Both the position numbers and the translations under genes were made by a program. 64,000 nt of DNA from Cryptomeria japonica (taxonomy: Eukaryota > Streptophyta > Pinopsida > Cupressales > Cupressaceae): contig NC_081406.1 of assembly GCF_030272615.1 (NCBI RefSeq), forward strand, positions 471,872,400 to 471,936,399. The letters run 5' to 3'. Below, in pieces: positions 47,901 to 58,679 of this stretch. Position 1 is the first letter of the stretch, and each line of letters opens with the position of its first letter. Under the pieces are notes generated by a model, which ran no database searches, was not told the DNA's origin, and was given only the letters and a program-made list of their open reading frames with translations.

Positions 47901-47990
47901 CTGGGATAGGGCATTGTATTTCGCCTTCCGTTGGATGAAATGTACTGAATCATCAGGTGCACTAGAATTGGAATGCGATGCAGAAGCCAT
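44934..47990 (-). pseudogene. Long second ORF of element F (accessory protein, family unknown)
   Basis: From ATG 47990 (MASASHSNSSAPDDSV, good plant start context) to the stop at 44934: 1,018 residues in one frame. Nine nonsense codons (six TAG, three TAA) and no frameshift. The N-terminal third (about residues 40-270) is a folded-looking domain with VIHSWLSLFYGKD, FLEEFIEDHICIILRRVHDD, LEVIHVITGFCNVGD and LGVGDIQWSTDQTV. A basic, Ser/Pro-rich linker follows (APKKKKTG, AKKKSEVAPAKVF). Then comes an acidic-basic Glu/Lys tract of about 130 residues, and a C-terminal helical part (LKLAQERLEVLRRKKEQ-like, LQKVQKDIRDAMDEGKL). I do not recognise the family; an env-like or captured host gene is possible. 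Confidence 0.8.
45563..45965 (-). repeat. Purine-only Glu/Lys-coding tract in the F ORF
   Basis: About 400 bp almost purely A/G on the minus strand (C/T on the plus strand), built of 33-45-bp imperfect repeats encoding EEEKKKQEEE-like peptide. It makes all frames open, which explains the Leu/Phe/Ser-rich plus-strand frames at 45447-46413. It could form a long single alpha helix in the protein and triplex-prone DNA. Confidence 0.85.
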
Positions 47991-48069
47991 GATAAAAAGA
48001 TTTACAAGAATTTTGATAAATACCTTCAGAAATCCACAATTTAGGGTTTGCAACTTTAGCTTCGCCACA

Positions 48070-48443
48070 CACTACTTCAGTTGTTGGATTATCACTTTGT
48101 GTTCTTCACCTGACTGATTGATATTATCTTCGGATTCTTCTTTCAAAGTTTTTTTGAAAATCTCTCTGAATTGTGAAACAAATCGCCTTTGGTCGCTTTG
48201 CACTTGAGAATTTCTTCGCTCACAAATTGATAAGTGAAAATGACTTGAAAATCCAATTTAAACGAATTCTTCACCTACCATAATAAATGCTCCACCATTA
48301 GGGCGTAAACCCTAATTTGCCTTTTACCATTTCTGGTCTTCTGCCAATTGACAGCTATCACATATCGGTTAAGGTCTTTTACCGGTGTCAACCGGGGGTT
48401 CAAAACATTTCACCGATTTGCTCCCCCTAAGCTTTTCTGAAGC
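48070..48443 (-). other. Gap between gag and second ORF of F
   Basis: About 370 bp without ORF or pol remnant. It contains two ACCGGT-like motifs shared with the LTR. A separate promoter or splice acceptor for the second ORF could lie here, but none is obvious. Confidence 0.55.
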
Positions 48444-49732
48444 TTAGTTTGCCGGTTCAATGACTTCCACACTAGGTGCAGACACCGGTTCTTCTTGTGA
48501 GACTTCTTCAGGTTTCTTCTTCCATGTTGTCTTCATATATGCTTGAATAGTTTCAATATCAATCCTTCCTTCTAGAGTGACTGGTATATCATCTGATATG
48601 CTCTTTCTCATTTTGCAGGTTCTAGCAGGGTGTCTCGGTTTGTTGCAATGATAGCAAACCATTCCAAGACTTCTCCATGGTCCATTGTTCATTCTACCAT
48701 TCTTCCTCCTGCATGCAGTAGTATGACCATGACCATGATAGATCAAGCAGGTTTCTCTCCAACCAATTGCCGCTTGATAGCCACCACCACCTGACTGATG
48801 GTCATAGGCATTATACCAGTTTGGATTCTGGTTCACAGAGGATTCAGGAACTCCTTGACTCCTTTGAGGATATCTTCCAGTGTTGTGTATAACAGACCTG
48901 CATTCAAATGCTCTATGCCCAAACTTGTTGCATGCATAATAGTTACCATTAAATCTATTTGATCTAGGCTTATTGTTTAGAAACTAGGGAAAATTATTGT
49001 AAGCCTTACTTCTACATAGATTGGCAGTGTGTCCTTCCTTGAGACAATTAAAGCAAATACAGGTTTGAACTTTTGCTTACCTTTATCCTTTGGTGCCGAT
49101 TGCTTCTTTGATGCTCCATCTTTTGTTCCAGAGGTCTCACCTTCCTCATAACTAGAAAAACCAAGTCCAGTGGTATTCTTTACTAGTTTTGCTGATTCAA
49201 GATTTTGTTCTAGCTTAACCGTGCTCTTATTGAATTTGGCAGGTATTTCCTTTGACTCAGTGAGTTCTTTAGAAATAGCAGCATTGGATTCCTTCAAGGT
49301 TGCATTCTCAGAAATAGCCATGTTTAGTTCACCTTGCATTTCTTCTTTTTCCACTTTACTCTCTTGGAGATGAGCGGTAAGTGCATTGATTTCTTGCTTC
49401 AGCTTGGATATCTCATGATCTTTGTCTTTTACCAGATCTTCAACTTTCCTTTGGTTCTCAAGTTCTTGACACATTCTGATAGTCAGTCCTTCCAATTCCC
49501 TTCTTAGGTTAGCATTAGATTCATTCAATTTTTCAACTTCTTCAACTAGGGCTTCCATGTCTGCTTCATCAGAAGAACTATTTTTAGTAAGCTCCATCAG
49601 TTTCTCAGCATGCTCTCTTCTCTTTGCTAGAGAGGCTTTATATTTGACTTTCAGTTCATGCAAGGCTTTCTCAGTCTGAGTGAGACGATGAGTAAGCTCC
49701 CTCACAGTGTATTCCCCCATATCTCCTTCCAA
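48444..49732 (-). pseudogene. gag: Copia-type gag of element F: coiled coil and zinc knuckles
   Basis: Starts at ATG 49732, 24 bp past the primer site (MEGDMGEYTVRELTHRLTQT). A long coiled coil to about 49180 includes LEGLTIRMCQELENQRKVED, aligning with element E gag. The copia motif is KFNKSTVKLEQNL then TTGLGFSSYEEGE. Near 49060 a frameshift moves the knuckles to another frame: CFNCLKEGHTANLC, YYACNKFGHRAFEC, CLIYHGHGHTTAC and CYHCNKPRHPARTC. Two of these have lost a Cys to Tyr (G to A changes), one the Gly. It ends at 48444. No UBN2-type N-terminal domain. Confidence 0.85.
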
Positions 49733-49755
49733 GTGGTTAAACTTATAGAAAGGTT

Positions 49756-49768
49756 GGCTCTAATACCA
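49756..49768 (-). promoter_or_regulatory. Primer-binding site of element F
   Basis: Minus strand TGGTATTAGAGCC, identical to the site of E including the C to T difference from the standard Met site. Two-base gap from the LTR. Confidence 0.92.
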
Positions 49769-49770
49769 AT

Positions 49771-50984
49771 TGATGAATACTAAGAGGGGGGGTGAATTAG
49801 TATACCAAAAAATACTGAACTCAAACACTTAAATAGTTTAGCAGTAAACTGGTATAACAGTTTTACTAACAAACCGGTTAACACAAATGCAAACCAAACA
49901 ACAAATAAGGCATTCACCCACAGAAGCACAATCACCATAACACAAGAGATTTTGACATGGAAACCCAAATGGGAAAAACCATGGTGAGATGAAACTCACA
50001 AGTAACTATCTGCAGAATAGTAACCAGACCGGTTAAGGTCATACAATGTTCTTCACCAGAACGGATCCTATTAGGAATCTCAATCTCTGTTAGGAGATAA
50101 GTCCAATTAAAGACTACCTTGTGAGAGAATTTTAGATCCACAGTTGTGAACCACCTTGTTAGAGGATTTACAAAGGCTTTGCGAGGCCTACCCGGTTAAC
50201 GATATCAGACTTGTCGAAGATGTGAGTAATCAACAAGTGAGTGATCTAAATACTAGCACAGTATGCTTGGTTAGATCCTTGATAGCTCATTGGTAATGCA
50301 TTTTAGCATTACTTCAGTCTTCAAAATCTCCACACTCTATTTCTTCACACAAACCTAATCTTCTTCTATGATCGCACATGCAAAAATCTCATCAACCACC
50401 TAAAACCCTAACCACACTTGAAACCCTAGACATGATGTCCTTATAAAGGAATCTGATTTTATGTCGGTCCAATAAGATTACATTGCAAGTTCCTAGGTTC
50501 AGTGCATCTAGACACATTTGGTAACATGACACAAAATCACCACCAAAGTGTCAGTGGATGATAACTCATCACAAAAATAATACCAGTTGGTAACTCATCA
50601 CAGAGTAATACCAGTTCATACATTTACCTATTACCAGTTCACATATTTTACCGATTACCGGTTCACACATTTTACCAATTACCGGTTTGTCAAAATGAAG
50701 ATTGGGAAAAATGATAACAATCACTTTGTTTCTTCGTACCGCTTTAGGATCCTCAAACCATTTGAGGTCTTCATACCGCTTGGGTCTTTATACCGCTTGG
50801 GTCTTCATACCGCTTGAGATCAGTAAACACTTTCTGTAAAACACCGATAGTCTAAAGACTATAATACATAATACCGGTTGGATTAAATATCGGTTGAGCA
50901 TAACTCATACATACAAACAGTGATCTCAAAGAAAGTGTGTGACCATCAATGACAATCACAACATCATCATCAAAAATGCCAATA
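49771..50984 (-). repeat. 5' LTR of element F
   Basis: 1,214 bp. The outer end is TATTGGCA on the minus strand, the G of TG having mutated to A. It has one more 17-bp unit (TTCATACCGCTTGGGTC family, 50770-50820) than the 3' copy. CCTTTATAAGG near 50438-50448. Confidence 0.9.
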
Positions 50985-50989
50985 GAATA

Positions 50990-51559
50990 TGGACAAGTTG
51001 TGATGAACAAGGCTAGATTGGTTTGCAAAGGATATTTTTCAGAAGGGAGGAATTGATTATGATGAATCCTTGCTTTGATAGTTAGGATTTTCAGATATGA
51101 TTTATGGTTGATGATGACTTTACATTATGTGCATATATAGATGCGGATTGGGCTGGAGATATAGGTAACTGGAAAAGCACATCCAGTGAAGTTTTCTTTC
51201 TTGGAAAGAAACTTGTTTCATGGATCAGCAAGAAACAGTCATGTACTTCTTTATCTACTATTGAAGCTGAGTATGTTGATGGTGCTACTAGTTGTACACA
51301 AGTTCTATGGATGAAGCAAATGTTGAAAGATATAAGGGTATATTTTAATGAACCGGTAGTTATTCACTGTGATAACTCTGCTGCTATTGACATATCAAAG
51401 AATCCGGTATTTCATTTTAAGACAAGCACTGTATCAATGAAGTATAACTTTTTGAAGGAAAAGGTGGAAGCAAATGAAGTCAGATTGGTTTATGTGAACA
51501 CTAAAGAGAATATTACAGATATCTTCACTAAACCTTTGCCCAAGGAATCATTTGAGTAA
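50990..51559 (+). pseudogene. RT scrap and RNase H of element E
   Basis: After F, RT resumes with NKARLVCKGYFSEG (usually NKARLVAKGYSQ). A deletion then jumps straight to copia RNase H: LCAYIDADWAGD, KSTSSEVFFLG, SWISKKQSCTSLSTIEAEYV, VIHCDNSAAIDISKNP, and the closing ITDIFTKPLPKESFE at 51559. The RNase H piece (51104-51559) is a single open frame of 151 codons. RT palm and YVDD box are missing. Confidence 0.9.
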
Positions 51560-52031
51560 TTTAGAGACAAATTGGGGGTCTCTGCCCCTCTTGTTGAGAC
51601 TTAAGTGATGCTGATTGACATCAGCCCAGTATGCATTATCAGAACTATCATTCATTCTAGATTAATGAGTTGGTGCTACTACTCAGGGGGAGTAGTCAAC
51701 TATGTGGTTCAGAGGATCTATGCTTTTTCTTTGATGTTTATGACATATTTATGACATTGATGTCAAAGGGGGAGAGGTATACATGTGAAAAACAAAGCTT
51801 AACAGAGATATCAGTCAAAGGGGGAGGAACATAATTTCAGACTGGTTGTATCTCTCTGGGGGGGTTTGGTTCAGGTCTATGGATGGTAAATTGGTACATA
51901 GATAATTGGTCCAAAACTTTATTGATATATCATTTGTTGGATGTCTTCCATTGGGAGAGACTTGTTTGGAACTTTTTGGCAATTGGATGTTTTTCACATC
52001 TAGTGTTGCCATCAATGCCAAAGGGGAAGAT
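51560..52031 (+). promoter_or_regulatory. 3' region of E with repeated polypurine tracts
   Basis: Five G-rich purine tracts in 470 bp: CAGGGGGAGTAG near 51685, TCAAAGGGGGAGAGG near 51764, TCAAAGGGGGAGGAAC near 51816, a GGGGGGG run near 51859, and the tract AAAGGGGAAGAT that adjoins the 3' LTR (52020-52031). Only the last is the functional-position primer; the others may be auxiliary. Confidence 0.7.
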
Positions 52032-53232
52032 TGTTGGAAATTTGGAGGAATTGATTATGTGTTGCATTGATGTTTGTCATTGATGTCAACACTAGCTTGT
52101 TTGGTTGTCTACCGGGTTCTGGTAGAGTGCTTGGTTTGTCATGTCGATCTGGAGATCATCTCCGGTATGTCCAGATTGGTGGATTTAGTTTGGTTTGGTC
52201 ATTCATGTTATTCAAATGCATATCACATTCAATTGGTTTGGTATTTGGTGATCCGAAAGCTATCATATGTTCTAGTAAGCCTTTTGGTTACCGATAAATG
52301 TTCTACTGACAGAGCTTCATTGAAGATCTTTTTATGGATTCCATAAGTGGTGTTGGTGCGACTTCTAGAAGGTTCTCAGGATGATGATGGTTATCATGTT
52401 CGTATTCCAGTTGATTGGTGTTGTTGTATTTGGTTTATGATGACCTATTTTAAGTCTGCACTTAATGCTATTCTATTAGGTTATGGACCAGTTTATGCAA
52501 CGTGTTGGTGGATGCTCCTGATGCATTACCAGTTGGATTTATTGTTTGGTTATAATGTTGTTTCAGTCTTAGGCCAACTTGGATTATGATTGGTTTGTGG
52601 GTTTATGTAATGGATTTATTGTATTATCTTTTATGTGGTTGATCTAATTGTCTAGGTCCCGAGTTGGTATAAATATGATGTAAGATCTCTTTGTAGATCA
52701 TCGATCATGGGTTATGGGATTATCTGCGTGCGAATAAGGTTGTAATCATATGCAGAGGATTTGGTCGATCATAGGTGATCGAGTTGGGTTTATGGAAGAG
52801 GTTTGAAACCTCTGACATTGAGCTTAACCAGAAGTGTATTAAGGCATAGGAGATTCTATTCTTACAGTTCATTCTTATTTCTGGATTGTAGTCTGGATAA
52901 CTTTTGTAGTCAGTGAGGATCCCTTTCTGATGAGCATTGTGGTCTAGGTTGTTGGCCTTCTTGCATGCGCATGCCCCTTATTGTAATATTTATTCATCTG
53001 ATCAGTGGATAGATATTGTGGGTCTCCAATCCTACCATGGTTTTTCCTCATTGAGGTTTTCCACGTATAAATCTATGGTGTTATGGTGTTCATCTTTGCG
53101 GTTGCATTATTACTTATTGTTATCTACTTTTATGTATACTGGTTGATAAGTTGTTGTGTTAATAAGGTTAAAATTCATCATTCCGACAAAACACTAATTC
53201 ACCCCCCTTCTCAGTGTTCTTGGATCCCAACA
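52032..53232 (+). repeat. 3' LTR of element E
   Basis: 1,201 bp, TGTTGGAAATTTGG to CCCAACA. TATA box TATAAATA at 52668-52675. The duplication AACCC follows. Confidence 0.92.
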
Positions 53233-53237
53233 AACCC

Positions 53238-54344
53238 TACCATAGCCCTAATCCAAATATGGAGGCAAATCAAAATAGTTGACTTTGTGGTTCAAATGAA
53301 CCTCAACATACAATTGTTGTGTATAGTATAGTGTAATTTAGTTGTTATTTGGATAATGACCTTGTGCTGCAAGAAAGCATGGGTATATCAAAGTAGCCAT
53401 AGCTTGACCCTCACATTTTGTAACATAGTATGGAAAATCATTAGCTTTTAGGGTTTCCTTAGGCATCAAACTTTGAACCTCAGTAAGGGAAAGACCCTAA
53501 CAAACTTCTTTCCATATCCATGCAAGAATATGAACAATGGACAGTAGAAAAAGCATCAGTGTGCTAAATATCATTTGTAATAGCCTCTAAGCTCTGTAAT
53601 ATGCATTAACAAGTGTTCTTCTGAATACTTGTACTGCTATCACTAGCTAATGAGGCTCTCAATCTACCAATCTCTGCATTAGTTTATTCAATTTTTTTTT
53701 GAGGTGGATGAGGTTCGTTCATCATGATGTATTTATAGGTACTTGAAGGACAAAATTATGAGCCTTATTGCTTTAAAATATACAATTGAAAGTATTGCAT
53801 ATTATTCAATTTAAATATAATAAACAATATGTACTAATTCCATAAATAAATTCTAAATGTACACTTATATCAATTTAAAATATCATAAAAAATTATGTCA
53901 TGTGTAAAAAATTCAAATTATGTAAAAAATCATTAATATAAGTGTATCTATTTCAAGTGGATGTTAGGATATTAAGTAACAGCTCTAGGCAGCTAGGTCA
54001 TGTGAGAAATTTTTTGAAAATTTTCAAAGCAAAGTATGCAGAGATTGGTAGAGGGGATGGCAGGTGTAGGATCGCCAGAGGTATCCACCCACTCATGGGG
54101 CAAAAAGTAGTAGAAAATCTCATTATAGATTCTCAAAACCTAATTGGTTGCCTTTGCGTGCCCCAAAAAGTCTCAATTGGGACAAACATGAAAATATTTG
54201 ATATTTGTGAAGATTAAAGATCCATGGGAGGACAAAATAAGGGGATGACAGATAGTTTATTTGCACATCATCTAAAGGATCCTGCATTCTCGACTTTCCC
54301 AAATAATATCCCATTGTCGATAAAACATGCAAACTTTGGATGAT
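53238..54344. other. Old flank and probable 5' region of LINE G
   Basis: No supported ORF. The first part is old flanking DNA. The last few hundred bases, with readable but broken text such as GACAGATAGTTT and the start at 54345, are probably the LINE 5' untranslated region; its beginning is not defined. Confidence 0.45.
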
Positions 54345-55348
54345 ATGGCGGCTTCAAACAAAGGAATTAGGGTTTTCCCACATTTTTGAATAGCATCCCT
54401 CTAGGACCTCCCTTCAAACCAAATATTGGAACAACATCCTCATCAAAGCATAGGGACAATGAGAAGGAAGATTCCATACATGGTGGTATGCAACAGAGAA
54501 ATATTGAATCGCAAAGCAAACATGGGACACATAGAGTATGGATTAGAAAGAGGCCAAAAAATTCTCAACTTAATGAACCCTTCTCAGCACCTTCAAACGT
54601 TGGTAGAAGAGACAAAATGGGCACTTATAGGATCGCTATTCCAGAGGAATCCTTGATCCCTTATATCAAACTTTTAAGAGAAACGACACTGATTGGTAAG
54701 TTATGCACCAATCCCATTCACATTAATATTTTATGTAAATGGGCTTTCTGGGCATGGAGAGGTCTTAGTGATATCTTTTATAGTGATAAAGGAGAGGGTT
54801 TAATTATTTCCATTTTTTTATCTAAATCAAATCATGATAGGGCTCCTAAACAAAAAGATTGCTTTTGTGAAGGAGTGGGATTAACAATTCTAACATGGAT
54901 TCCAAACTTTAACCCAAAATCTGGTGTGATAAAATTTGCTCCAAAATGGATCTCCTTCCATCATTTCCTTTGGAATATAGAGAGTTAGATTTCGTTGAAG
55001 CTTTTGCCAATCAACTTGGCATTTTCGAAACATTATTTAATCCCCTATGAGCACACATAAAAACTAGTGCGAGTATGCATTCTAGTTGATCTCTCCAAAC
55101 CAATCCCAACAAAGCTTATTATTGATTCCAAGTTTGGTTATGTGGCACAAGAGGTTTTCATGGATGACCTTGCCATTATGAAGCAACATATTCTCCAGTC
55201 AAGGCATTTCACTTCTCAATGTTTTGTATCATCTCAACATGACATTAGCATTTGTGAAGATTTTAGTTCAAATCCACTTGATTGCAAAATAAGAGGAGTC
55301 AATCAAACTCCAACTCTCACTGATATAGAACCTCAAACTAGTATGTAG
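54345..55348 (+). pseudogene. LINE ORF1, DUF4283-like RNA-binding protein
   Basis: Starts ATG 54345 (MAASNKGIRVFPHF); a one-base insertion near 54383 shifts the frame into LNSIPLGPPFKPN. The DUF4283-type core spans about 54620-54960: LIGKLCTNPIHI, LCKWAFWAWRG, ISIFLSKSNHDRAPK, ILTWIPNFNPKSG, FAPKWISFHHFLW. Two stops follow, then RVCILVDLSKPIPTKLIID, the usual sequence after this domain in plant L1 ORF1. The expected zinc knuckle is not readable. ORF1 would bind the LINE RNA. Confidence 0.8.
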
Positions 55349-56006
55349 CTTTGCCAGACTATAAAATTTGATGTATTATACTTCTACTACATCCTGAACA
55401 CTCTTAATTCCTATGGAGTCTTTTCTCAGTTTTCAGGCTTCACATGCTCAAAAATCTCCCACACATCACTCTTCAATATTGGAAAAGAACAGGGTTTTTT
55501 TAATGGAATTCAAACAAGATTTTTTGGTGGGGACATTGGAAGAAAATAGGTTGTCTCACTAGTGATATTTCCACCCCCCATCGAAGTAATTCTGTAAAAT
55601 GTGATGCCATGGTTGTGAGGATAAACAATATCGGGAAAAGAATTCATTTGAATTGGGAAACCATGATTACATTTTTTAATTATATGGTTCGATACTCCAC
55701 AATACAATTGAAGAAGTGGAGTTTCACCTCTCCAATCTCTTTTTTCATTCCTCTAGATGTCAATCAAAATAGGATTCCCAGCTCTTCTGTGCAACTTTCA
55801 GAGTGTGAAAGAAAACACACCTCTAGCTTCTATTGCACATAATTTATCTAAGAAGGAGATCATGCCTAAGAAGACAAAAGGCAGAGTGGGCCTCCAAAGA
55901 AGATAAAATTAGCTAAACAAATAAAGCAGGAAGTTTAGGCTTGTACATAGTCTACCCTAGAAGAAAAATTGCACCCAAGGAGAGTGTGTAACTCTTCGGG
56001 CCACAA
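55349..56006 (+). other. Region between LINE ORFs
   Basis: About 650 bp without a supported ORF. It may hold the decayed C-terminus of ORF1 (basic readable text near 55860-55920 such as KKTKGRVGLQRR). Ends just before ORF2. Confidence 0.5.
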
Positions 56007-58679
56007 ATGAAGATTATATCCTCGAATGTTAGGGGCTTGAATTCCCCTAAAAAGAGATGCCCTAATAAATCTCAATTAGAGGTTTCTAGGGTAGACATAA
56101 TATTGTTACAGGAGACAAAGTTTTCAAATGCAACTCAAGATCGACCTTTTAAATAGTGGAAACAATGGAAATTATTGGCTTTTAAGTCCATAGGGGCCTT
56201 GAGAGGATTAACAATTATATAGGAGTATATCTCCCAAATTAGGCCAATTTTAATCAAAGCAAACTTCATACAAGTTGAAGATAAAGTTTCAAATGCCTTC
56301 TTCCATTTGTTTTCAATATATGGCCCAAACTCAGTTATAGGAAAGAAACTATTATGGGATACACTCTCACAATCAATAGAAAACTCCTTGATGTCCCAAT
56401 TGTAATGGCTAGTGATTTCAATGCAATTTTCATTAAAGGATAAGAAAACTGGTATTATTCCTCCTTTGAAGGCTATGCAAGATTTCAATGATTTTATCAT
56501 ATATAATGCACTAAAAGACTACATCCCCTCAAATGGCAATATCACTTGGACAAACATAAGGCAAGTTTTTTTGGACATTGCAAAAAGATTAGATAGATTT
56601 TTGGTAAACCCTATGTGGCTTGATAAGTTTGGCTCCCCATTGAATAAAATATTATCTTTGTCTGGTTCAAACCACTTTGCGATTCAAGAAACTATTGCCC
56701 TTGCACCTTGGTTCCCAAAATTTAAGAGCTCTTTCAAATTTGAGCGTTTGTGGTTTAGGGATGCTACTTTCTTTCCTTTACTTGAACAATGGTGGAATAA
56801 CTCACACTTCTATCAAAGATCCAGGATGTATCAAATGGCTAGAAAATTGCAATGGATCAAGTTGAGAATAAAACATTGGAACAAAATAGTTTTCAACAAT
56901 ATTTTTGCTCATAAATCACAGGTGGAAGAAGCCATTAAGAACCTAAATGAAGACATTATCAACCATGGAATCAATGATCAAACTTACAAGATTCAAAAAT
57001 AGATAAATGCCCAATTGGGATAAATTCTTTTGAGGGAGGAAATATTTTGGAGGCAAAAATATTGTGAACTATGGCTATAAGAAGGTGACTGAAATACTAA
57101 ATATTTCCACTCCTTAGCAAAAATTAGAAGGGCATCTAATCTAATCACACAAATTAAGGATTTTCCAAGAAATATTATTTCAGACAAAGAAGGTATTCAG
57201 AAAGAGGGAGTACGGTTTTTTTCTACCTTATTCTTGGATAGTGCAAGGATGAATGATGTAAACTTATCTCAAGAAAGTATTTTAGTCTCACAACATATTC
57301 CACTCTTTCTTACTTCATAGATAATGTAGAATTAATTAAGCCTTTTTCCCTTCAAGAAGTCAAGCAAGTTATTTTCTCAATGCACCCAAATAAGGCCCCT
57401 GGACTGGATGTCTTTTCAACTATGTTCTTTAAAAAATGTTGGTCATTTGTAGGGGATTACATTTGGAGAGTGGTCAAGGAGTCAAGGAAAAACTGCAGTA
57501 TATTAAATTAACACTATTCACATTGCTTTGATACCAAAGGTGGCATGCCCATTATCTTTTTCCGACTTAAGGCCCATTTCACTTTGTAACACCATTTATA
57601 AAATTGTCACAAAGGTGATATCAGTTAGATTGGCAAAGTTGATCCCCAAAATTATTTCATAGCAACAGGGGGTTTTGTATTGGGTAAGGAGACATCAGAC
57701 AGAGCACTAGTAGCACATGATATTATTCATTTGGCAACCGAGTACGAAAGAGAAGCTTTGATTGTTAAGTTAGATATGATGAAGCCTTATGATAAAGTCA
57801 ACTGGACTTTCCTTCATCATGTTCTTCTTAAGTTTGGTTTTGATTCCAAATGGTGCAAATGGGTTATTTCATGCATATCAGGGGAAAAAATTTCAGAACT
57901 TATCAATGGAACACCAAAAGGTTTCTTCTCATCTTCACAAGGCATCCGGCAAGGAGATCCTCTTTCTCCATCCATCTTCATAATAATGGTAGAGACTTTG
58001 ATCATATTGATTACTTTTCATTATTCTTCAGGACTTTGGCATGGTATTTCTATTCCATATACACAAATTGCAGTTACACATATTCTTTTAGCAGATGACA
58101 CTATTTTATTCAGAGAACTATCCATGAAGGAAGTCAAATTTATGAAGAAAGAGTTGGATCTATATTGTTTAGTATCAGGGAAGAAAGTTAGTGCTCCCAA
58201 GTCAAAAATTTTCTTTCTAAACTACAATCCATCCTTGGCTAAGATGCTTTCAGGGGTGCTGAGTTTTAAACAAGATTCCCTCCCATGCAAATACCTAGGT
58301 ATCCCTCTATTTTCTAGATGCATGAAAAGGAGTTTCTGGGGAAACATCATTTCCTATATTAAAAAATAGGATTTATTCTTGGAAAAATACATGACTCTCT
58401 ATAGTGGGAATAATTATTTTAATTAGGGTAGTTTTGGCTACAATTCCTAATTACATTATGGCAGTCCTTCCCATGCCAAAGCAAGTAAAGACAGATATTG
58501 AAACCATCGTTAAAGGTTTTTTATGGAAGGGAAACACGAATCCTCATAACAAGATTCATTTACTAGCATGTGAGAAGGTTCGCATTACTAAATGCTTTGG
58601 AAGGGCTGAGATTTATAATATTGATTTTAGAAATAAATCCCTTGGGCAACACTATTATGGAAATTCTACTCTAGTGTAG
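56007..58679 (+). pseudogene. LINE ORF2: endonuclease and reverse transcriptase
   Basis: ATG 56007 opens an AP-type endonuclease (MKIISSNVRGLNSPKKR, IILLQETKFS). A stop comes near 56152. The C-terminal endonuclease motifs are ITWTNIRQ, AKRLDRFLVNPMW and LSGSNHFAI, where the usual SDH reads SNH. RT at about 57560-58370 has LIVKLDMMKPYDKVNW, QGIRQGDPLSPSIF and ILLADDTILF (catalytic Asp pair present, LADD for FADD), then CKYLGIPLFSR. It continues to IIVRVVLATIPNYIM-like text and GFLWKGN before truncation at 58679. It would nick DNA and prime reverse transcription there. Confidence 0.88.

Larger units (their letters stand above)
43196..50984 (-). mobile_element. Element F: LTR element with gag and a long second ORF, no pol
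   Basis: 7,789 bp on the minus strand inside RT of E. LTRs of 1,217 and 1,214 bp; near-perfect duplication CAATA/GAATA (43191-43195 and 50985-50989); Met-type primer site; polypurine tract. The 5.36-kb interior is accounted for by a copia-type gag, a short gap and a 1,018-codon ORF in sense orientation. I see no protease, integrase, RT or RNase H motif, so it must have depended on enzymes from another element. Gag similarity to E points to an E-like copia as helper. LTR divergence is about 4% over the first 125 bases, less than its host E. Confidence 0.9.
40043..53232 (+). mobile_element. Element E: Ty1/copia element, pol collapsed, hosts F
   Basis: Plus strand; perfect duplication AACCC (40038-40042 and 53233-53237), 1.2-kb LTRs with TGTTGG...CCAACA ends, Met-type primer site, polypurine tract. 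Without the 7.8-kb insertion F it is about 5.4 kb. It keeps the gag coiled coil and zinc knuckles, scraps of protease and integrase C-terminus, the start of RT and a full copia RNase H. The integrase core and RT core are deleted. The knuckle-rich gag and repeated polypurine tracts before the 3' LTR suggest a Tork- or SIRE-like copia lineage. LTR divergence is about 6% over the first 131 bases. Confidence 0.92.
54345..58679 (+). mobile_element. Element G: L1-type LINE, 3' end cut off by H
   Basis: Plus-strand non-LTR retrotransposon with ORF1 (54345-55348) and ORF2 (56007-58679), order and spacing as in plant L1 elements. Endonuclease precedes RT in ORF2, diagnostic for the clade. ORF2 ends inside the post-RT region where the LTR of H begins at 58680, so the remainder and poly(A) tail lie beyond H, outside the window. 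Several stops and at least three frameshifts; inactive. Confidence 0.88.
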
